Under the pieces are notes generated by a model. It worked only from the letters and a program-made list of their open reading frames with translations, ran no database searches and had not been told where the DNA came from. From the NCBI RefSeq assembly GCF_014762705.1, contig NZ_JABURL010000023.1, positions 1-64,000 of the forward strand: a stretch of 64,000 bases of DNA, read 5' to 3'. The DNA is from Cyclobacterium sp. (lineage in GTDB: Bacteria; Bacteroidota; Bacteroidia; Cytophagales; Cyclobacteriaceae). Numbering within the stretch: position 1 is the stretch's first letter; every line of letters starts with the position of its first letter. The position numbers and the translations under genes are program-made. This document shows, piece after piece, positions 37,551 to 47,059 of the stretch.

Positions 37551-38346
37551 CATGAGCGGCGACTGCGTTTCTTACGGATCCATATTTGTTCAACAAATCA
37601 TGGGCTTCTTTTTCTCCCAACCCAGTCGCTTCCATGATCATCTTTGTGCCTCTATCAACCAGTTTTTTATTGGATAACTGCATGTCCACCATTTTATTTC
37701 CTTTGACCTTTCCGAGTTTGATCATGACACTGGTAGAGATCATGTTAAGACAAAGTTTTTGTGCAGTTCCTGATTTCATGCGCGTACTACCGGTTACGAA
37801 TTCAGGCCCCACCACTACCTCAACCGGGAACCTCACTGCAGCTGCCAGGGGGCTATTGGTATTACAAGTAACACAACCTGTGAGCAAGCCTGCCGATTCA
37901 GCAGCCTTAACTCCTCCGATTACATATGGTGTAGTACCTGAAGCAGCAATTCCAATTACTGTATCTTGTGCGTTGAATCCAAATGATTGAATATCTTTCC
38001 AGGCCTGTTGTGGATCATCCTCCGCATTTTCTACTGCTTTTCGGATGGCTGTGTCCCCACCGGCAATAATGCCGATGACCATTTCATGAGAGACCCCGTA
38101 GGTAGGGGGACATTCCGAAGCATCCAAAATACCCAATCGCCCACTTGTGCCAGCACCTATGTAAAAGAGGCGGCCGCCTTTTTCCATTCTTGGTACGATC
38201 GCATCTATTAATGCCTCCAGCTGTGGTAAAGCTTTATTTACTGCCAATGGAACAGTTTGATCCTCTTTATTCATATTTGCCAGCAATTCACTTACTGACA
38301 TTTTTTCCAGGTGATCGTAAAAAGAAGAACTTTCTGTGGTACTCAT
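37537..38346 (-). CDS. murQ: N-acetylmuramic acid 6-phosphate etherase
   Basis: 269 residues with AGTSGRLGILDASECPPTYG (SIS phosphosugar site) and the VTGSTRMKSGTAQKL segment. It cleaves the lactyl ether of MurNAc-6-phosphate to give GlcNAc-6-phosphate in peptidoglycan recycling. Its start overlaps the kinase stop (ATGA), so the kinase probably supplies its substrate. Confidence 0.94.
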   Translation of the reverse strand: MSTTESSSFYDHLEKMSVSELLANMNKEDQTVPLAVNKALPQLEALIDAIVPRMEKGGRLFYIGAGTSGRLGILDASECPPTYGVSHEMVIGIIAGGDTAIRKAVENAEDDPQQAWKDIQSFGFNAQDTVIGIAASGTTPYVIGGVKAAESAGLLTGCVTCNTNSPLAAAVRFPVEVVVGPEFVTGSTRMKSGTAQKLCLNMISTSVMIKLGKVKGNKMVDMQLSNKKLVDRGTKMIMEATGLGEKEAHDLLNKYGSVRNAVAAHEKKN

Positions 38347-39185
38347 ATTTTTTCTTGATGATACAGGGTCAACCCGGCAATCGGGGTTTCGATGATGGTA
38401 TTGATTTGAATTTGCAGGTCCTTTCCGGCTTTTCTCAGAATGTCATTATTATAGTATGCGATTGATCCTACAAAGTTCACAGGCTTGTTTTGATAGTTTT
38501 CATACCTCATTACATGCCTGTGAAAGAAATCCCTAAAGGCATTATAAATCAGGTTATAGCAATAAGGATTGGATTTGTGTTGTGAAATAAACTTACAAAA
38601 ACCAGCCATGTACCGGTTGGGAAAGGGCTTTTTGTAAACGTTGTCCTGAATCTCGAATATCGTTAGGTTATAGACCTTGATAAACTCCTTGCGGATTTCT
38701 TCAGGCATGTCATCATAAATAAAATCCTGAAGAAAATGCTTTCCAATATATACTCCGCCACCTTCATCACCCAATAAATAACCGGGGGAAGGCCTGCTTG
38801 AGACAATGTTTTCCCCATCGTAGTCACCGCTGTTGGATCCGGTACCCAGAATACAGGCTATGCCGGCCTGGTGTCCACAGGTAGCCCTGGCAGAAGCCAT
38901 AAGGTCGTGATCAACATGTATTTCAGTGAGTGGAAATATACTATGGATGGCTTGTGCAACGGATGCTTTATTGGCCGCTGAGGTACAACCGGACCCATAA
39001 AAATAGATCTGGCTGACCTGAGATTTTAAAGCCAGTAAATGAGGGTTGTTTAAACCTGCAACCATGTCCTCTCTGGTTTGATAATAGGGGTTAAATCCGA
39101 TGGTCCTGAACTGAGAGATGTTGTCATCTTTCCCGATTACCCGCCAATCGGTTTTGCTTGAACCACTGTCTGCAATTAGAATCAT
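38343..39185 (-). CDS. BadF/BadG-type sugar kinase (GlcNAc/MurNAc kinase-like)
   Basis: 280 residues of the ASKHA fold: N-terminal phosphate loop MILIADSGSSKTDWRVIG, second phosphate site CILGTGSNSGDYDG, and LLGDEGGGVYIGK. The family includes N-acetylglucosamine kinase and MurNAc/GlcNAc kinase MurK. Overlap with murQ makes MurNAc or GlcNAc the likely substrate, which is inference. It begins directly after the cytochrome b5 stop. Confidence 0.85.
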   Translation of the reverse strand: MILIADSGSSKTDWRVIGKDDNISQFRTIGFNPYYQTREDMVAGLNNPHLLALKSQVSQIYFYGSGCTSAANKASVAQAIHSIFPLTEIHVDHDLMASARATCGHQAGIACILGTGSNSGDYDGENIVSSRPSPGYLLGDEGGGVYIGKHFLQDFIYDDMPEEIRKEFIKVYNLTIFEIQDNVYKKPFPNRYMAGFCKFISQHKSNPYCYNLIYNAFRDFFHRHVMRYENYQNKPVNFVGSIAYYNNDILRKAGKDLQIQINTIIETPIAGLTLYHQEKI

Positions 39186-39413
39186 TTATTTCAGGTATCC
39201 TATAGGTTCAAATTTATCAAAAACATGGGCTGTATGGGGTGCACTTTTCAATTCTTCAGTAAGATCCTGCCCTGCCCAGTGCTCATAGTGCCTGCCGGAT
39301 TTCCAAAGCCTTGAACTGGCGAGATCATAAACTTTTCCCTGGAAGGCTATCCAGATTTCAGGCTTATCCTGCCCGTTTCTCAAGGCCAACTGGGATTTTG
39401 AAATGGCAATCAT
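39186..39413 (-). CDS. small cytochrome b5-like heme-binding protein
   Basis: 75 residues covering one cytochrome b5 domain: EIWIAFQGKVYDLASSRLW, then GRHYEHWAGQDLTEEL and SAPHTAHVF. His42 or His45 and His60 or His63 are the likely axial heme ligands. No signal peptide or membrane anchor is present, so it is predicted to be cytoplasmic. Redox partner unknown. Its stop abuts the kinase start. Confidence 0.85.
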   Translation of the reverse strand: MIAISKSQLALRNGQDKPEIWIAFQGKVYDLASSRLWKSGRHYEHWAGQDLTEELKSAPHTAHVFDKFEPIGYLK

Positions 39414-39467
39414 ATTTTACCATTAAACAACACGTGTATCATAAGGCCGACAATAAGCTGCATTCAA

Positions 39468-40625
39468 TCAGTAGAGTTTTAGTTGGGAATTGACCCACCT
39501 TTCAGGAATCTCTCCTTGTTGCGCAGTAAGGTAATCCTGATAACTGCAAGGGATGATGGTGTCTCTTTTATATTTTTCAGTTTTATTTTTGGGGATTTCC
39601 ATCCACCATTTACCGCTCAACTTGCTTTTATAAAAATGCAATATAGAAGGTTTTGAATCTAAAGATACGGTATATTTGATGTAATCACTGCTTTTGAAGG
39701 ATAAACTGTCTTTCCTTTGGTAAAAACCCTCAATAAAGTACCAAATCATGGTCGCTATCACGGAGGCTGTTTTGGCCCTTCTGTCGTCCAGTTTTCCATG
39801 GTACCCATAAATGCCCATTGAACTTAATTTTTCATTCATTCCGGCAAACCAGCAAATCTGGCAGGCTTCTTCTGCACTTAGCCCAAAGGGCTGGGCATCA
39901 ATGGCCCCCGGGGCATCTGATGCGTGAATAGCGCAAACATCAAAACTCAGCAAGTCTGCATTCCGGATCAGCGGTTCTATTTCCTTGAAGCTATCTCGGA
40001 GCTGTCCCAATCTTACATGGTCAAAATAAAGTTTTTCGAGTGTCGTGACCAATTCCGGATCCGTTAAAAAACTCTGGTAGGCCAGATGACAATAATTAAA
40101 CATATAATTGGGCTTGTTTAAAATAATGTCCTGGGAGTGAAGATCCATGGGTTTGCCCTTGTCCTCCATATCCATTTTAGCATCAACGGTAAGCAGGCTA
40201 ACCAATTTTTTCATTGGCTGATAGGAGCGGTATTGGCCCAGATCCAGGTCATGACTTCCTCCTATAAAAACCGGCAAAACTTCCATTTTCAACAATAACT
40301 CACCGATTGAACTGATCAGCGATAGTGTTTCTTCCCTGCCTTGTCCAATTTTGATATTGCCCAGATCTGCTATGCGGTAGTTGTTCTGTCCTTTTTTTAG
40401 GGGATAGAGTTTACTTCTTATCTGGTTCGTAGTCAAAGAGGAGTTTTCCACCTGATCATTATCAGCACCGCGATACTCCTCGATTCCAACAAGAGCAATC
40501 TGAATCCCTTTTATTTCCGGGAAGGTTTCTCCATGGCAATGTATGTGATGAAAAAATGCATTGTGACCGTATTCTTTGTTTAAGATGGCTGGCTGAATGG
40601 GTTCGAAAAATGCCTCAAGATCCAT
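39468..40625 (-). CDS. arginase/formiminoglutamase-family protein with altered metal ligands
   Basis: 385 residues with arginase-fold segments: VFIGGSHDLDLG (His125), TVDAKMD (Asp148, Asp152) and LLSFDVCAIHASDAPG (Asp229). The canonical DAHxD His is Lys150 and the second Asp of SxDxD is Cys231, so two of six manganese ligands are replaced. It is either a pseudoenzyme or has a different metal centre. It lies 54 bases upstream of the cytochrome b5 gene on the same strand. Confidence 0.82.
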   Translation of the reverse strand: MDLEAFFEPIQPAILNKEYGHNAFFHHIHCHGETFPEIKGIQIALVGIEEYRGADNDQVENSSLTTNQIRSKLYPLKKGQNNYRIADLGNIKIGQGREETLSLISSIGELLLKMEVLPVFIGGSHDLDLGQYRSYQPMKKLVSLLTVDAKMDMEDKGKPMDLHSQDIILNKPNYMFNYCHLAYQSFLTDPELVTTLEKLYFDHVRLGQLRDSFKEIEPLIRNADLLSFDVCAIHASDAPGAIDAQPFGLSAEEACQICWFAGMNEKLSSMGIYGYHGKLDDRRAKTASVIATMIWYFIEGFYQRKDSLSFKSSDYIKYTVSLDSKPSILHFYKSKLSGKWWMEIPKNKTEKYKRDTIIPCSYQDYLTAQQGEIPERWVNSQLKLY

Positions 40626-40672
40626 TGATAATCTTTAAAATTGAAGATCAAATTTATTGAAAATACCTGCAT

Positions 40673-40703
40673 TAAAAAAGTCCCGTTAGCAATAAACGGG
40701 ACT
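40673..40703 (-). terminator. rho-independent terminator of nqrF
   Basis: Perfect 9-bp stem (40679-40687 with 40695-40703), seven-base loop, followed on the minus strand by T residues. Confidence 0.88.
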
Positions 40704-40712
40704 CATTTTAAT

Positions 40713-42017
40713 TTAACCTCCGAAATCGTCAAATCTTATGTTTTCATTGGGGACTCCCATATCGTCCAGCATTTTCAATACTGCAGAATTCATTAGTGGA
40801 GGACCGCAAAGGTAATATTCAATCTCATCCGGCTCCTCTATATCTTTCAGATAGTTGTCGTAGAGAACCTGATGAATGAATCCTACGTATCCATCCCCTT
40901 CCTTATCATCCAGAGATTTTTTGACTTTCCAGTTATCCTCGGGAAGCGGCTCAGAGAGACCTATGTGAAAATTAAAATTTGGAAATTCCTTTTCTATATC
41001 TCTGAAGTGTGGGGTGTAAAACAATTCCTTTTTAGACCTTCCTCCATACCAGTAAGAAACTTTACGATCGGTTTTCTCGGTATGAAATAGATGAAATAAA
41101 TGCGATCTCAATGGTGCCATTCCTGCTCCACCACCAATATAAATCATTTCCCTCTGGGTAGGATTGATATGGAATTCACCATATGGTCCTGAAATGGTTA
41201 CTTTATCCCCTGGTTTGCGGGAGAAAACGTAAGAAGAACACACGCCCGGATTAACATCCATCCATTTGTTGTTGGCCCTGTCCCAGGGTGGGGTAGCAAT
41301 CCTGATGGTTAGCATGACGATATTTCCTTCTGCAGGGTGATTGGCCATTGAATATGCCCTGAAAAGTTCTTCGTCGTTTTTCATTACCAGATCCCACAGA
41401 CCAAATTTATCCCAGTCACTTTGGTAAACATCTTCAGGATGTTCCAGTTCAGGATGAGGCGTAATATCCATATCCTTGAAATTTACAACCACTTGAGGGA
41501 CATCTATTTGTATGTATCCTCCCGGTTCAAAATCAAGTATTTCACCTTCTGGAAGCTTTACCTTAAACTCCTTGATGAAGGTCGATACATTGTAATTGGA
41601 GACCACTTCGCACTCCCATTTTTTGATACCGAATATCTCTTCAGGAATTCGGATTTTCATATCGTTTTTTACCTTCACCTGGCAGGAAAGTCTCACATTA
41701 CTTTGCTTTTCTGCCCGGCTAAGGTGTCCTTCCTCCGTGGGTAAAACTTCACCACCACCTTCTTCAATGGTGCATTTGCACATGGCACATGTGCCACCTC
41801 CACCACAGGCTGAAGGGAGAAATATTTTTTTGTTCCCTAACGTGGAAAGCAGTGTAGATCCCGCAGAGGCCACCAAAGGGTTCTTTTCGTCGCCGTTGAT
41901 GATGATTTTCACGTCTCCGGAAGCCACCAATTTGGATTGTGCAAAAAGAAGTACAAATACCAGTAGCAAAATAATAAAGGTGAAAGCTACTATCGAAGTT
42001 ATGATTACTGAACTCAT
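40713..42017 (-). CDS. nqrF: Na+-translocating NADH:quinone reductase subunit F
   Basis: 434 residues: N-terminal transmembrane helix (about 5-27), 2Fe-2S ferredoxin domain with [12 protein letters not shown] and a later Cys in RLSCQV, then FAD (RAYSMANHP) and NADH-binding domains ([24 protein letters not shown]). It receives electrons from NADH in the Na+-pumping NQR complex. The other subunits nqrA-E are not adjacent; the gene sits alone with its own terminator. Confidence 0.92.
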   Translation of the reverse strand: MSSVIITSIVAFTFIILLLVFVLLFAQSKLVASGDVKIIINGDEKNPLVASAGSTLLSTLGNKKIFLPSACGGGGTCAMCKCTIEEGGGEVLPTEEGHLSRAEKQSNVRLSCQVKVKNDMKIRIPEEIFGIKKWECEVVSNYNVSTFIKEFKVKLPEGEILDFEPGGYIQIDVPQVVVNFKDMDITPHPELEHPEDVYQSDWDKFGLWDLVMKNDEELFRAYSMANHPAEGNIVMLTIRIATPPWDRANNKWMDVNPGVCSSYVFSRKPGDKVTISGPYGEFHINPTQREMIYIGGGAGMAPLRSHLFHLFHTEKTDRKVSYWYGGRSKKELFYTPHFRDIEKEFPNFNFHIGLSEPLPEDNWKVKKSLDDKEGDGYVGFIHQVLYDNYLKDIEEPDEIEYYLCGPPLMNSAVLKMLDDMGVPNENIRFDDFGG

Positions 42018-42143
42018 TTAATAGAATTTTATTTTTATCAGTATAATAAACCGGTGAATGATTGTCACAAATATATTTATTATTCAACAAATCCACCGCA
42101 ATATGGGAATATTTTAATCCGGGTATCCTGGCCTATTAACCGC

Positions 42144-42986
42144 TTAATTGCGCAATAAGTTTAGCAAAGTGTACATTCTGTTTTTCAACTGACGTCGGTC
42201 GATGATAAAATCAAGAAATCCATGTTCCAAAACAAATTCGGAACTTTGAAAACCCTTTGGTAAATCTTTCCCAATGGTTTCCCTTATCACCCTTGGGCCG
42301 GCAAATCCTATCAGTGCTCCCGGTTCGGCAATATTAAAATCGCCAAGCATGGCGTAAGAGGCCGTTACTCCTCCAGTGGTAGGATCTGTCATCAATGAAA
42401 TGTAGGGAATTCCCGCTTCGTCCAACAAAGCCAATTTGGCGGAAGTTTTCGCCATTTGCATCAGGCTAAACCCGGCCTCCATCATTCTGGCACCACCGGA
42501 CTTGGAAATCATCAGGAAGGGGATTTTGTTTTTCAAGGCATAATCAATCGCCCGGGATATTTTTTCTCCTACCACTGACCCCATTGACCCGCCAATGAAG
42601 TTGAAATCCATACAGGTGATAATGAGGTCCAGACCATTGATTTTGCCAACACCCGTCCGGGCAGCATCCTTCAGGTTTGTTTTGGCGATGGTATCTTTAA
42701 TTCTGGTAGTATAGGGTTTGCTATCCACAAAATTTAGCGGATCACCTGAGGTCATGTCTTTGTCCAGTTCCTTGAATTGGTTGTCGTCAAAGAGTATCTC
42801 AAAATATTCTTTGGAACCAATTTTTACGTGATAGTCATCGTCAGGGCAGACATAAGAGTTGTTTTTCAATTCCCGGGTGTGGATGATATTCCCTTTTGGG
42901 GTCTTGTACCATAGTCCGTCAGGAGTGTCTTTTTTTTCCTCTGTGGAAGTTTTGATCCCGGCATCTTTCCTTTTAAACCAAGCCAT
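42144..42986 (-). CDS. accD: acetyl-CoA carboxylase carboxyltransferase subunit beta
   Basis: 280 residues with the carboxyltransferase core: [52 protein letters not shown] and [11 protein letters not shown]. It moves carboxyl from biotin to acetyl-CoA in fatty acid synthesis. The N-terminal four-Cys zinc site of the E. coli protein is gone: only Cys47 remains in the equivalent stretch. Zinc loss is, as far as I know, usual in this phylum. Confidence 0.93.
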   Translation of the reverse strand: MAWFKRKDAGIKTSTEEKKDTPDGLWYKTPKGNIIHTRELKNNSYVCPDDDYHVKIGSKEYFEILFDDNQFKELDKDMTSGDPLNFVDSKPYTTRIKDTIAKTNLKDAARTGVGKINGLDLIITCMDFNFIGGSMGSVVGEKISRAIDYALKNKIPFLMISKSGGARMMEAGFSLMQMAKTSAKLALLDEAGIPYISLMTDPTTGGVTASYAMLGDFNIAEPGALIGFAGPRVIRETIGKDLPKGFQSSEFVLEHGFLDFIIDRRQLKNRMYTLLNLLRN

Positions 42987-43007
42987 AAAGTTTTGTTTAA
43001 ATTAGCC

Positions 43008-43015
43008 CAAAAGTA
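43008..43015 (-). promoter_or_regulatory. possible accD -7 element
   Basis: TACTTTTG on the minus strand (43015-43008) fits TAnnTTTG 22 bases before the ATG; no convincing -33 element at normal spacing. Confidence 0.3.
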
Positions 43016-43096
43016 ATTTGGGAATTCAAATTTATGGGTATTATCCGTTAAATAAAACCAAAATCTGTATTCTCGCTCCGAATACAATTTTTCATG

Positions 43097-44143
43097 TCAT
43101 TTTTTTTCTTCCTCACCGGACAATAAAACCCGGGATTTTGGCAGGGACCCTGGGTAATTCTGCTGGAGGTATTCCAACATTTTTTCTCTAACCAAACACC
43201 TGAGATCAAAGGCAGTAGGGCTGTCCCTGGCACTCATCAGGCAACGGATTTCTACTGTTTTTTCTGTGTAATCGGTTACCTGAAGTACCTGCACCTTTTT
43301 ATCCCATAAGGAACTGCCATCCAATATTTCTTTTAGCTTGATTTTTAAATCCTCTACCGGAATGGTATGGTCTACATACATGAATACTGTCCCCCAGATA
43401 TCAGCAGTAGTCCTGGTCCAATTTTGGAATGGCTTTTCAATGAAATAGTTGATAGGCAGCACCAACCTTCTCTGATCCCATATCCTGACCACTACATAAG
43501 TCAGGTTGATCTCCTCAATTTTCCCCCATTCATCCTCTACCACCACTACATCATCAATTCTTATGGGTTGTGTGAAAGCAATTTGAAACCCTGCCAATAA
43601 ATTGGCGATGGATTTTTGTGCAGCCAAACCAACAATGATACCTACAATACCGGCAGAAGTCAACAAGCCCGCACCTAGTTTGCGGGCGGATTCGAAATTC
43701 ATCAATATGGCTGAAAAGGCAATGATAACAACTATTATAATAAAAAGCTTTCTGACAAAGGCTACCTGGGTGAGTAATCGCCTTTCTCTTAAATTGTCCT
43801 CTTTATTTGAATTGAAGTTCTCCAGAAAAGCATGTCTCAATACATTGGAAAGCTCAATAATGATCCAGGAAAAAGTGATGATGGCAAGAACTATAAAAAA
43901 AGGCTCCTTACCAAATTGGTTTAAATCAGGTGGAGAAAAAAGAGGTTCGATGATGGGGAATACGGCAAAAAAGAGTCCCCATTTTAATGCAGTGGAAAAT
44001 TTTCTCATGGCATTTTTTCCCTTTTCGGAGGTAGGTCTGTAAATCAGCCTGGCCAGTTTTGGAAATAACAACCAAAGAAAAATATGGCTGAATACCAACA
44101 ATCCAAGTGCTACCCCAATAAAAATAATGTTTTCTTTTTCCAT
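43097..44143 (-). CDS. MscS-family mechanosensitive ion channel
   Basis: 348 residues: four N-terminal transmembrane helices (to about 195), with the pore helix and GIIVGLAAQKSIANLLAGFQIAFTQPIRIDD, then the MscS beta domain (VEEINLTYVVVRIWDQRRLVLPINYF, about 215-270) and a C-terminal alpha/beta cap. It releases solutes on hypo-osmotic shock. It is a single gene in its own transcription unit. Confidence 0.9.
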   Translation of the reverse strand: MEKENIIFIGVALGLLVFSHIFLWLLFPKLARLIYRPTSEKGKNAMRKFSTALKWGLFFAVFPIIEPLFSPPDLNQFGKEPFFIVLAIITFSWIIIELSNVLRHAFLENFNSNKEDNLRERRLLTQVAFVRKLFIIIVVIIAFSAILMNFESARKLGAGLLTSAGIVGIIVGLAAQKSIANLLAGFQIAFTQPIRIDDVVVVEDEWGKIEEINLTYVVVRIWDQRRLVLPINYFIEKPFQNWTRTTADIWGTVFMYVDHTIPVEDLKIKLKEILDGSSLWDKKVQVLQVTDYTEKTVEIRCLMSARDSPTAFDLRCLVREKMLEYLQQNYPGSLPKSRVLLSGEEEKK

Positions 44144-44308
44144 GCTTTAAAATTTAATGATTCTGCTGTTAGAAAGGTTGGATAATTTAATATGCCCTTC
44201 GCTAAACTGCGAGGCTTATGCCTAAACCTGATATTTTTTTAAATTAGGGTTTATTTCTAATGAAATCAATTTTCTCATTATCTTTAAACATTAACTTAAG
44301 ACCAGACC

Positions 44309-45940
44309 ATGCAACTCACCTATTTATTTGTTTTTTCAGCCATCATTCTGACCGGGGCTTATTTCATTTATGGAAAATATGTTTTCAAAAAGTTTAAAAT
44401 CAATAATGATAACCTCACCCCCTCACATCGGCTAAACGATGGCGTAGATTATGTGCCCAGCAAGCCGATTGTAGTGCTCGGACACCATTTTGCCTCCATC
44501 GCGGGTGCAGGTCCTATAGTTGGGCCTATCATAGCCATTACTTTTGGCTGGATACCTGCCGTTATATGGATTTTGATAGGGGGGATATTTTTCGGGGCAG
44601 TACATGACCTGGGAAGTATGGTGGCATCACTGAGAAATGATGGGAAATCCATAGGTGTTATCATTCAAAACAATATTGGTAAAAAGGGGAAAAGGTTGTT
44701 TATTTTATTCAGCTTTTCGACCCTGATCCTGATCATTGCCGTATTTGCAGATATTATTGCCAAAACCTTTATCAGCAACCCAGGTGTGGCTTCGGCTTCC
44801 ATTTTGTTTATTGGGTTGGCTGTGGTGTTTGGGTTTGTTACCAAAATCACGGGACATAGGAAAAGTGCATTTTTAATAGCCACCATTATTGGTGTTGCGG
44901 TAATGTATTATTTTGTTTATCTGGGAATGCAAATTCCTTTCGTGTTGAACTATCAAACATGGGTTTATATACTGTTGATTTATGCATTTATTGCTTCCGT
45001 TACCCCTGTGTCTATGTTGCTGCAGCCCAGAGATTACCTGAATAGTTTTCTGTTGTACGGTTTGATTCTGGCAGCTATTGTAGGGGTCTTTGTGGCCAAT
45101 CCTACCATAGTAATGGATACGGAAATTCATGTAACAGATGAAAACCTTGGCTATTTGTTTCCCGTGCTTTTCGTGACCATAGCATGTGGCGCCATAAGTG
45201 GTTTTCATTCCCTGGTAGCCTCAGGCACTACTTCCAAGCAAATTGACAAGGAAGGGGATGCCAAAATAGTTGGGTTTGGTGGCATGTTGATAGAATCATT
45301 TTTGGCCATTATTTCAGTGGGAGCCGTGGTTGTCCTGAGCAGGACGGATTATTTGTCCAGATTGGGGGAGGAAGGCCCTGTTCCTCTTTTCGCCGATGGA
45401 TTGGGGAATATCATTTCAGCTATGGGGGTGTCCGAACCATTTGCCATAGGCTTTGTGGCATTAACCGTGTCTGCTTTTGCTTTGACCACACTGGATACCT
45501 GTACCAGACTGGCCAGGTTTACCCTTCAGGAATATTTTGAGGATGTGGAACAACCCATAGGAAAGAAATTATCCCAAAACAGGTATCTATCTACGAGTGT
45601 AGTGGTAGTGCTTTCTGTTTTGCTTTTGGGAAGTGGGGGGTTCACAACCCTATGGCCCATATTTGGATCTGCCAATCAACTCCTGGCTGCACTGGCATTG
45701 TTGACCATTTCCGTTTGGTTGATCAAGAAAAAAATCAACCCCACCTTTGTTACCATCCCCATGTTTTTCATGTTTACTGTCACCCTTAGTTCCCTGGGTT
45801 TGTTTGCCTGGCAGAATTTTCAGAAAGATGCTTATGTCCTTTCTATTATAGCGACCATTCTTTTTGTGCTTTCCTTTGCTTTGATCATTTTGGCCAGGAA
45901 AAGTCTGACAAAAGATGTGGAAGTCAGGAAAATGGCCTAA
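44309..45940 (+). CDS. cstA: carbon starvation protein A, peptide/pyruvate transporter family
   Basis: 543 residues, about sixteen transmembrane segments. CstA-type sequence appears throughout: VLGHHFASIAGAGPIVGPI, GAVHDLGSMVASLR, LLQPRDYLNSFLLYG, FALTTLDTCTRLARF and FGSANQLLAALALL. E. coli CstA (about 700 residues) and BtsT import peptides or pyruvate during starvation; this protein is shorter but complete in the core. The substrate is not determinable here. Confidence 0.9.
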   Translation: MQLTYLFVFSAIILTGAYFIYGKYVFKKFKINNDNLTPSHRLNDGVDYVPSKPIVVLGHHFASIAGAGPIVGPIIAITFGWIPAVIWILIGGIFFGAVHDLGSMVASLRNDGKSIGVIIQNNIGKKGKRLFILFSFSTLILIIAVFADIIAKTFISNPGVASASILFIGLAVVFGFVTKITGHRKSAFLIATIIGVAVMYYFVYLGMQIPFVLNYQTWVYILLIYAFIASVTPVSMLLQPRDYLNSFLLYGLILAAIVGVFVANPTIVMDTEIHVTDENLGYLFPVLFVTIACGAISGFHSLVASGTTSKQIDKEGDAKIVGFGGMLIESFLAIISVGAVVVLSRTDYLSRLGEEGPVPLFADGLGNIISAMGVSEPFAIGFVALTVSAFALTTLDTCTRLARFTLQEYFEDVEQPIGKKLSQNRYLSTSVVVVLSVLLLGSGGFTTLWPIFGSANQLLAALALLTISVWLIKKKINPTFVTIPMFFMFTVTLSSLGLFAWQNFQKDAYVLSIIATILFVLSFALIILARKSLTKDVEVRKMA

Positions 45941-45950
45941 ATAAAAGAAA

Positions 45951-45983
45951 TCCACCTTAACATTGATTCAATGTTAAGGTGGA
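45951..45983. terminator. bidirectional terminator between cstA and the barrel gene
   Basis: Long inverted repeat centred near 45968, with stems TCCACCTTA and TAAGGTGGA flanking CATTGA/TCAATG and a one-base bulge. T-rich after the stem on the minus strand; less so on the plus strand. Confidence 0.7.
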
Positions 45984-46001
45984 CTTGGTCAGCTTAAATG
46001 A

Positions 46002-46577
46002 TTAAAAGAGATTGAATCCCAGGGAAAGTATAAGTTGGTTTTGTCTTTGGTCGGTAGGGACCTGGCCAAAATTATTGACAGCGTTTGTCAGCCCTCCTTC
46101 ATATTTTAAATCCATCAAAAAATTCCCAATATCCAGACCTACCCCTGCCTGATATCCAAAGGTAAATTCCTCCTTGGGGGGAATGATTTTTTGCCTTGTC
46201 CCATTGTCGGCAGTCATGTCTCCATTGATCAAATAACTGGCTACAGGTCCTGCCTGAATCCTGAAAAGCCCACCTAACTTCATCCCGACCATTAAAGGAA
46301 CATCCAATCGGTCAAAATTGACATCATAATTGAAGGTGTTGTCAGAGAATGATCCGCCAGTATTGGTGTACAAAACTTCCGGTTGCAAGAAAATAACAGG
46401 CAAATTGATCCTGGCAAAGGCACCTACGTGATAACCCATTTTAGAATCTTCACCCTTAAACCCATCCATTACCTTAACGTCACCCTGAGAGACGCCAAAT
46501 TTTGGACCGATAGATAAAACCTGGGCATTTAATTGTCCAAAGCCCAAAAGAAATAAAACTACAAATAATTTTTTCAT
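46002..46577 (-). CDS. porin-family outer-membrane beta-barrel protein
   Basis: 191 residues: signal peptide (MKKLFVVLFLLGFGQLNA), then an eight-stranded OmpW/PorT-like barrel (outer membrane protein beta-barrel domain) ending in LSLGFNLF. Small barrels of this kind are abundant in Bacteroidetes and mostly of unknown function. Confidence 0.8.
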   Translation of the reverse strand: MKKLFVVLFLLGFGQLNAQVLSIGPKFGVSQGDVKVMDGFKGEDSKMGYHVGAFARINLPVIFLQPEVLYTNTGGSFSDNTFNYDVNFDRLDVPLMVGMKLGGLFRIQAGPVASYLINGDMTADNGTRQKIIPPKEEFTFGYQAGVGLDIGNFLMDLKYEGGLTNAVNNFGQVPTDQRQNQLILSLGFNLF

Positions 46578-47059
46578 GTGCTGGAGTTTAAAATGAAAAC
46601 GTGAAACATTTACTTTTTAAACATTTTTTAACTTAAAATAGTATATTTTAATGTTGATTTTTTGTGGTCTATTTCTTTTGGTCCGGGTACATTGGGGAAA
46701 AATCATTTCTTTTTGAAAACCATGTACGGCTCTTAAAGGTTTTGCCGTTCCAAAAGACAGGTTTAATTTTGCCAGATGAAATCGACACGATTAAAAAAAT
46801 CATTAAACACACAGGGCAATGATTATTTTAATCGTCAAAGATTCCCTGTCTGTCGACAGGCAGCCATGTGGCCTATTAAAAGCAAATTATAAACACATGA
46901 AATGTTCATCTTCTGGCCATATTTTTATTGTATGAAATCCAGCCCGCCTGGAGCTGACAGGCATGACGAAAGCGTCACATAGCGGGATGATTATCATGGC
47001 GATATTCTCCTGAAAGTAGAAACGAGTTATCTGATCATTAAAGATCAAATTATAAACAG
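46578..47059. other. 482-bp intergenic region containing the repeat copy and stem-loops
   Basis: It contains the 46775-46902 repeat copy, followed by 46935-46995, where CCCGC and GCGGG segments enclose a small TGACG/CGTCA hairpin. A short echo of the repeat end (CAAATTATAAACAGATGAAAT) precedes the ATG at 47060. No gene is supported. Confidence 0.6.
46775..46902 (+). repeat. inverted-pair intergenic repeat, copy A (with 20-nt palindromic insert)
   Basis: The 128-bp sequence matches the complement of 55845-55952 at all but three substitutions over 108 aligned bases, plus a 20-base insert (46846-46865). The insert is a near-perfect palindrome centred on TCGA at 46853-46856. The shared unit ends in AAATTATAAACACATGAAA, a start-codon-like context. 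No protein is encoded. Confidence 0.9.

Noticed and set aside
46602-46780. tRNA or small RNA gene
   Set aside because: No cloverleaf-compatible pairing or CCA end was seen.
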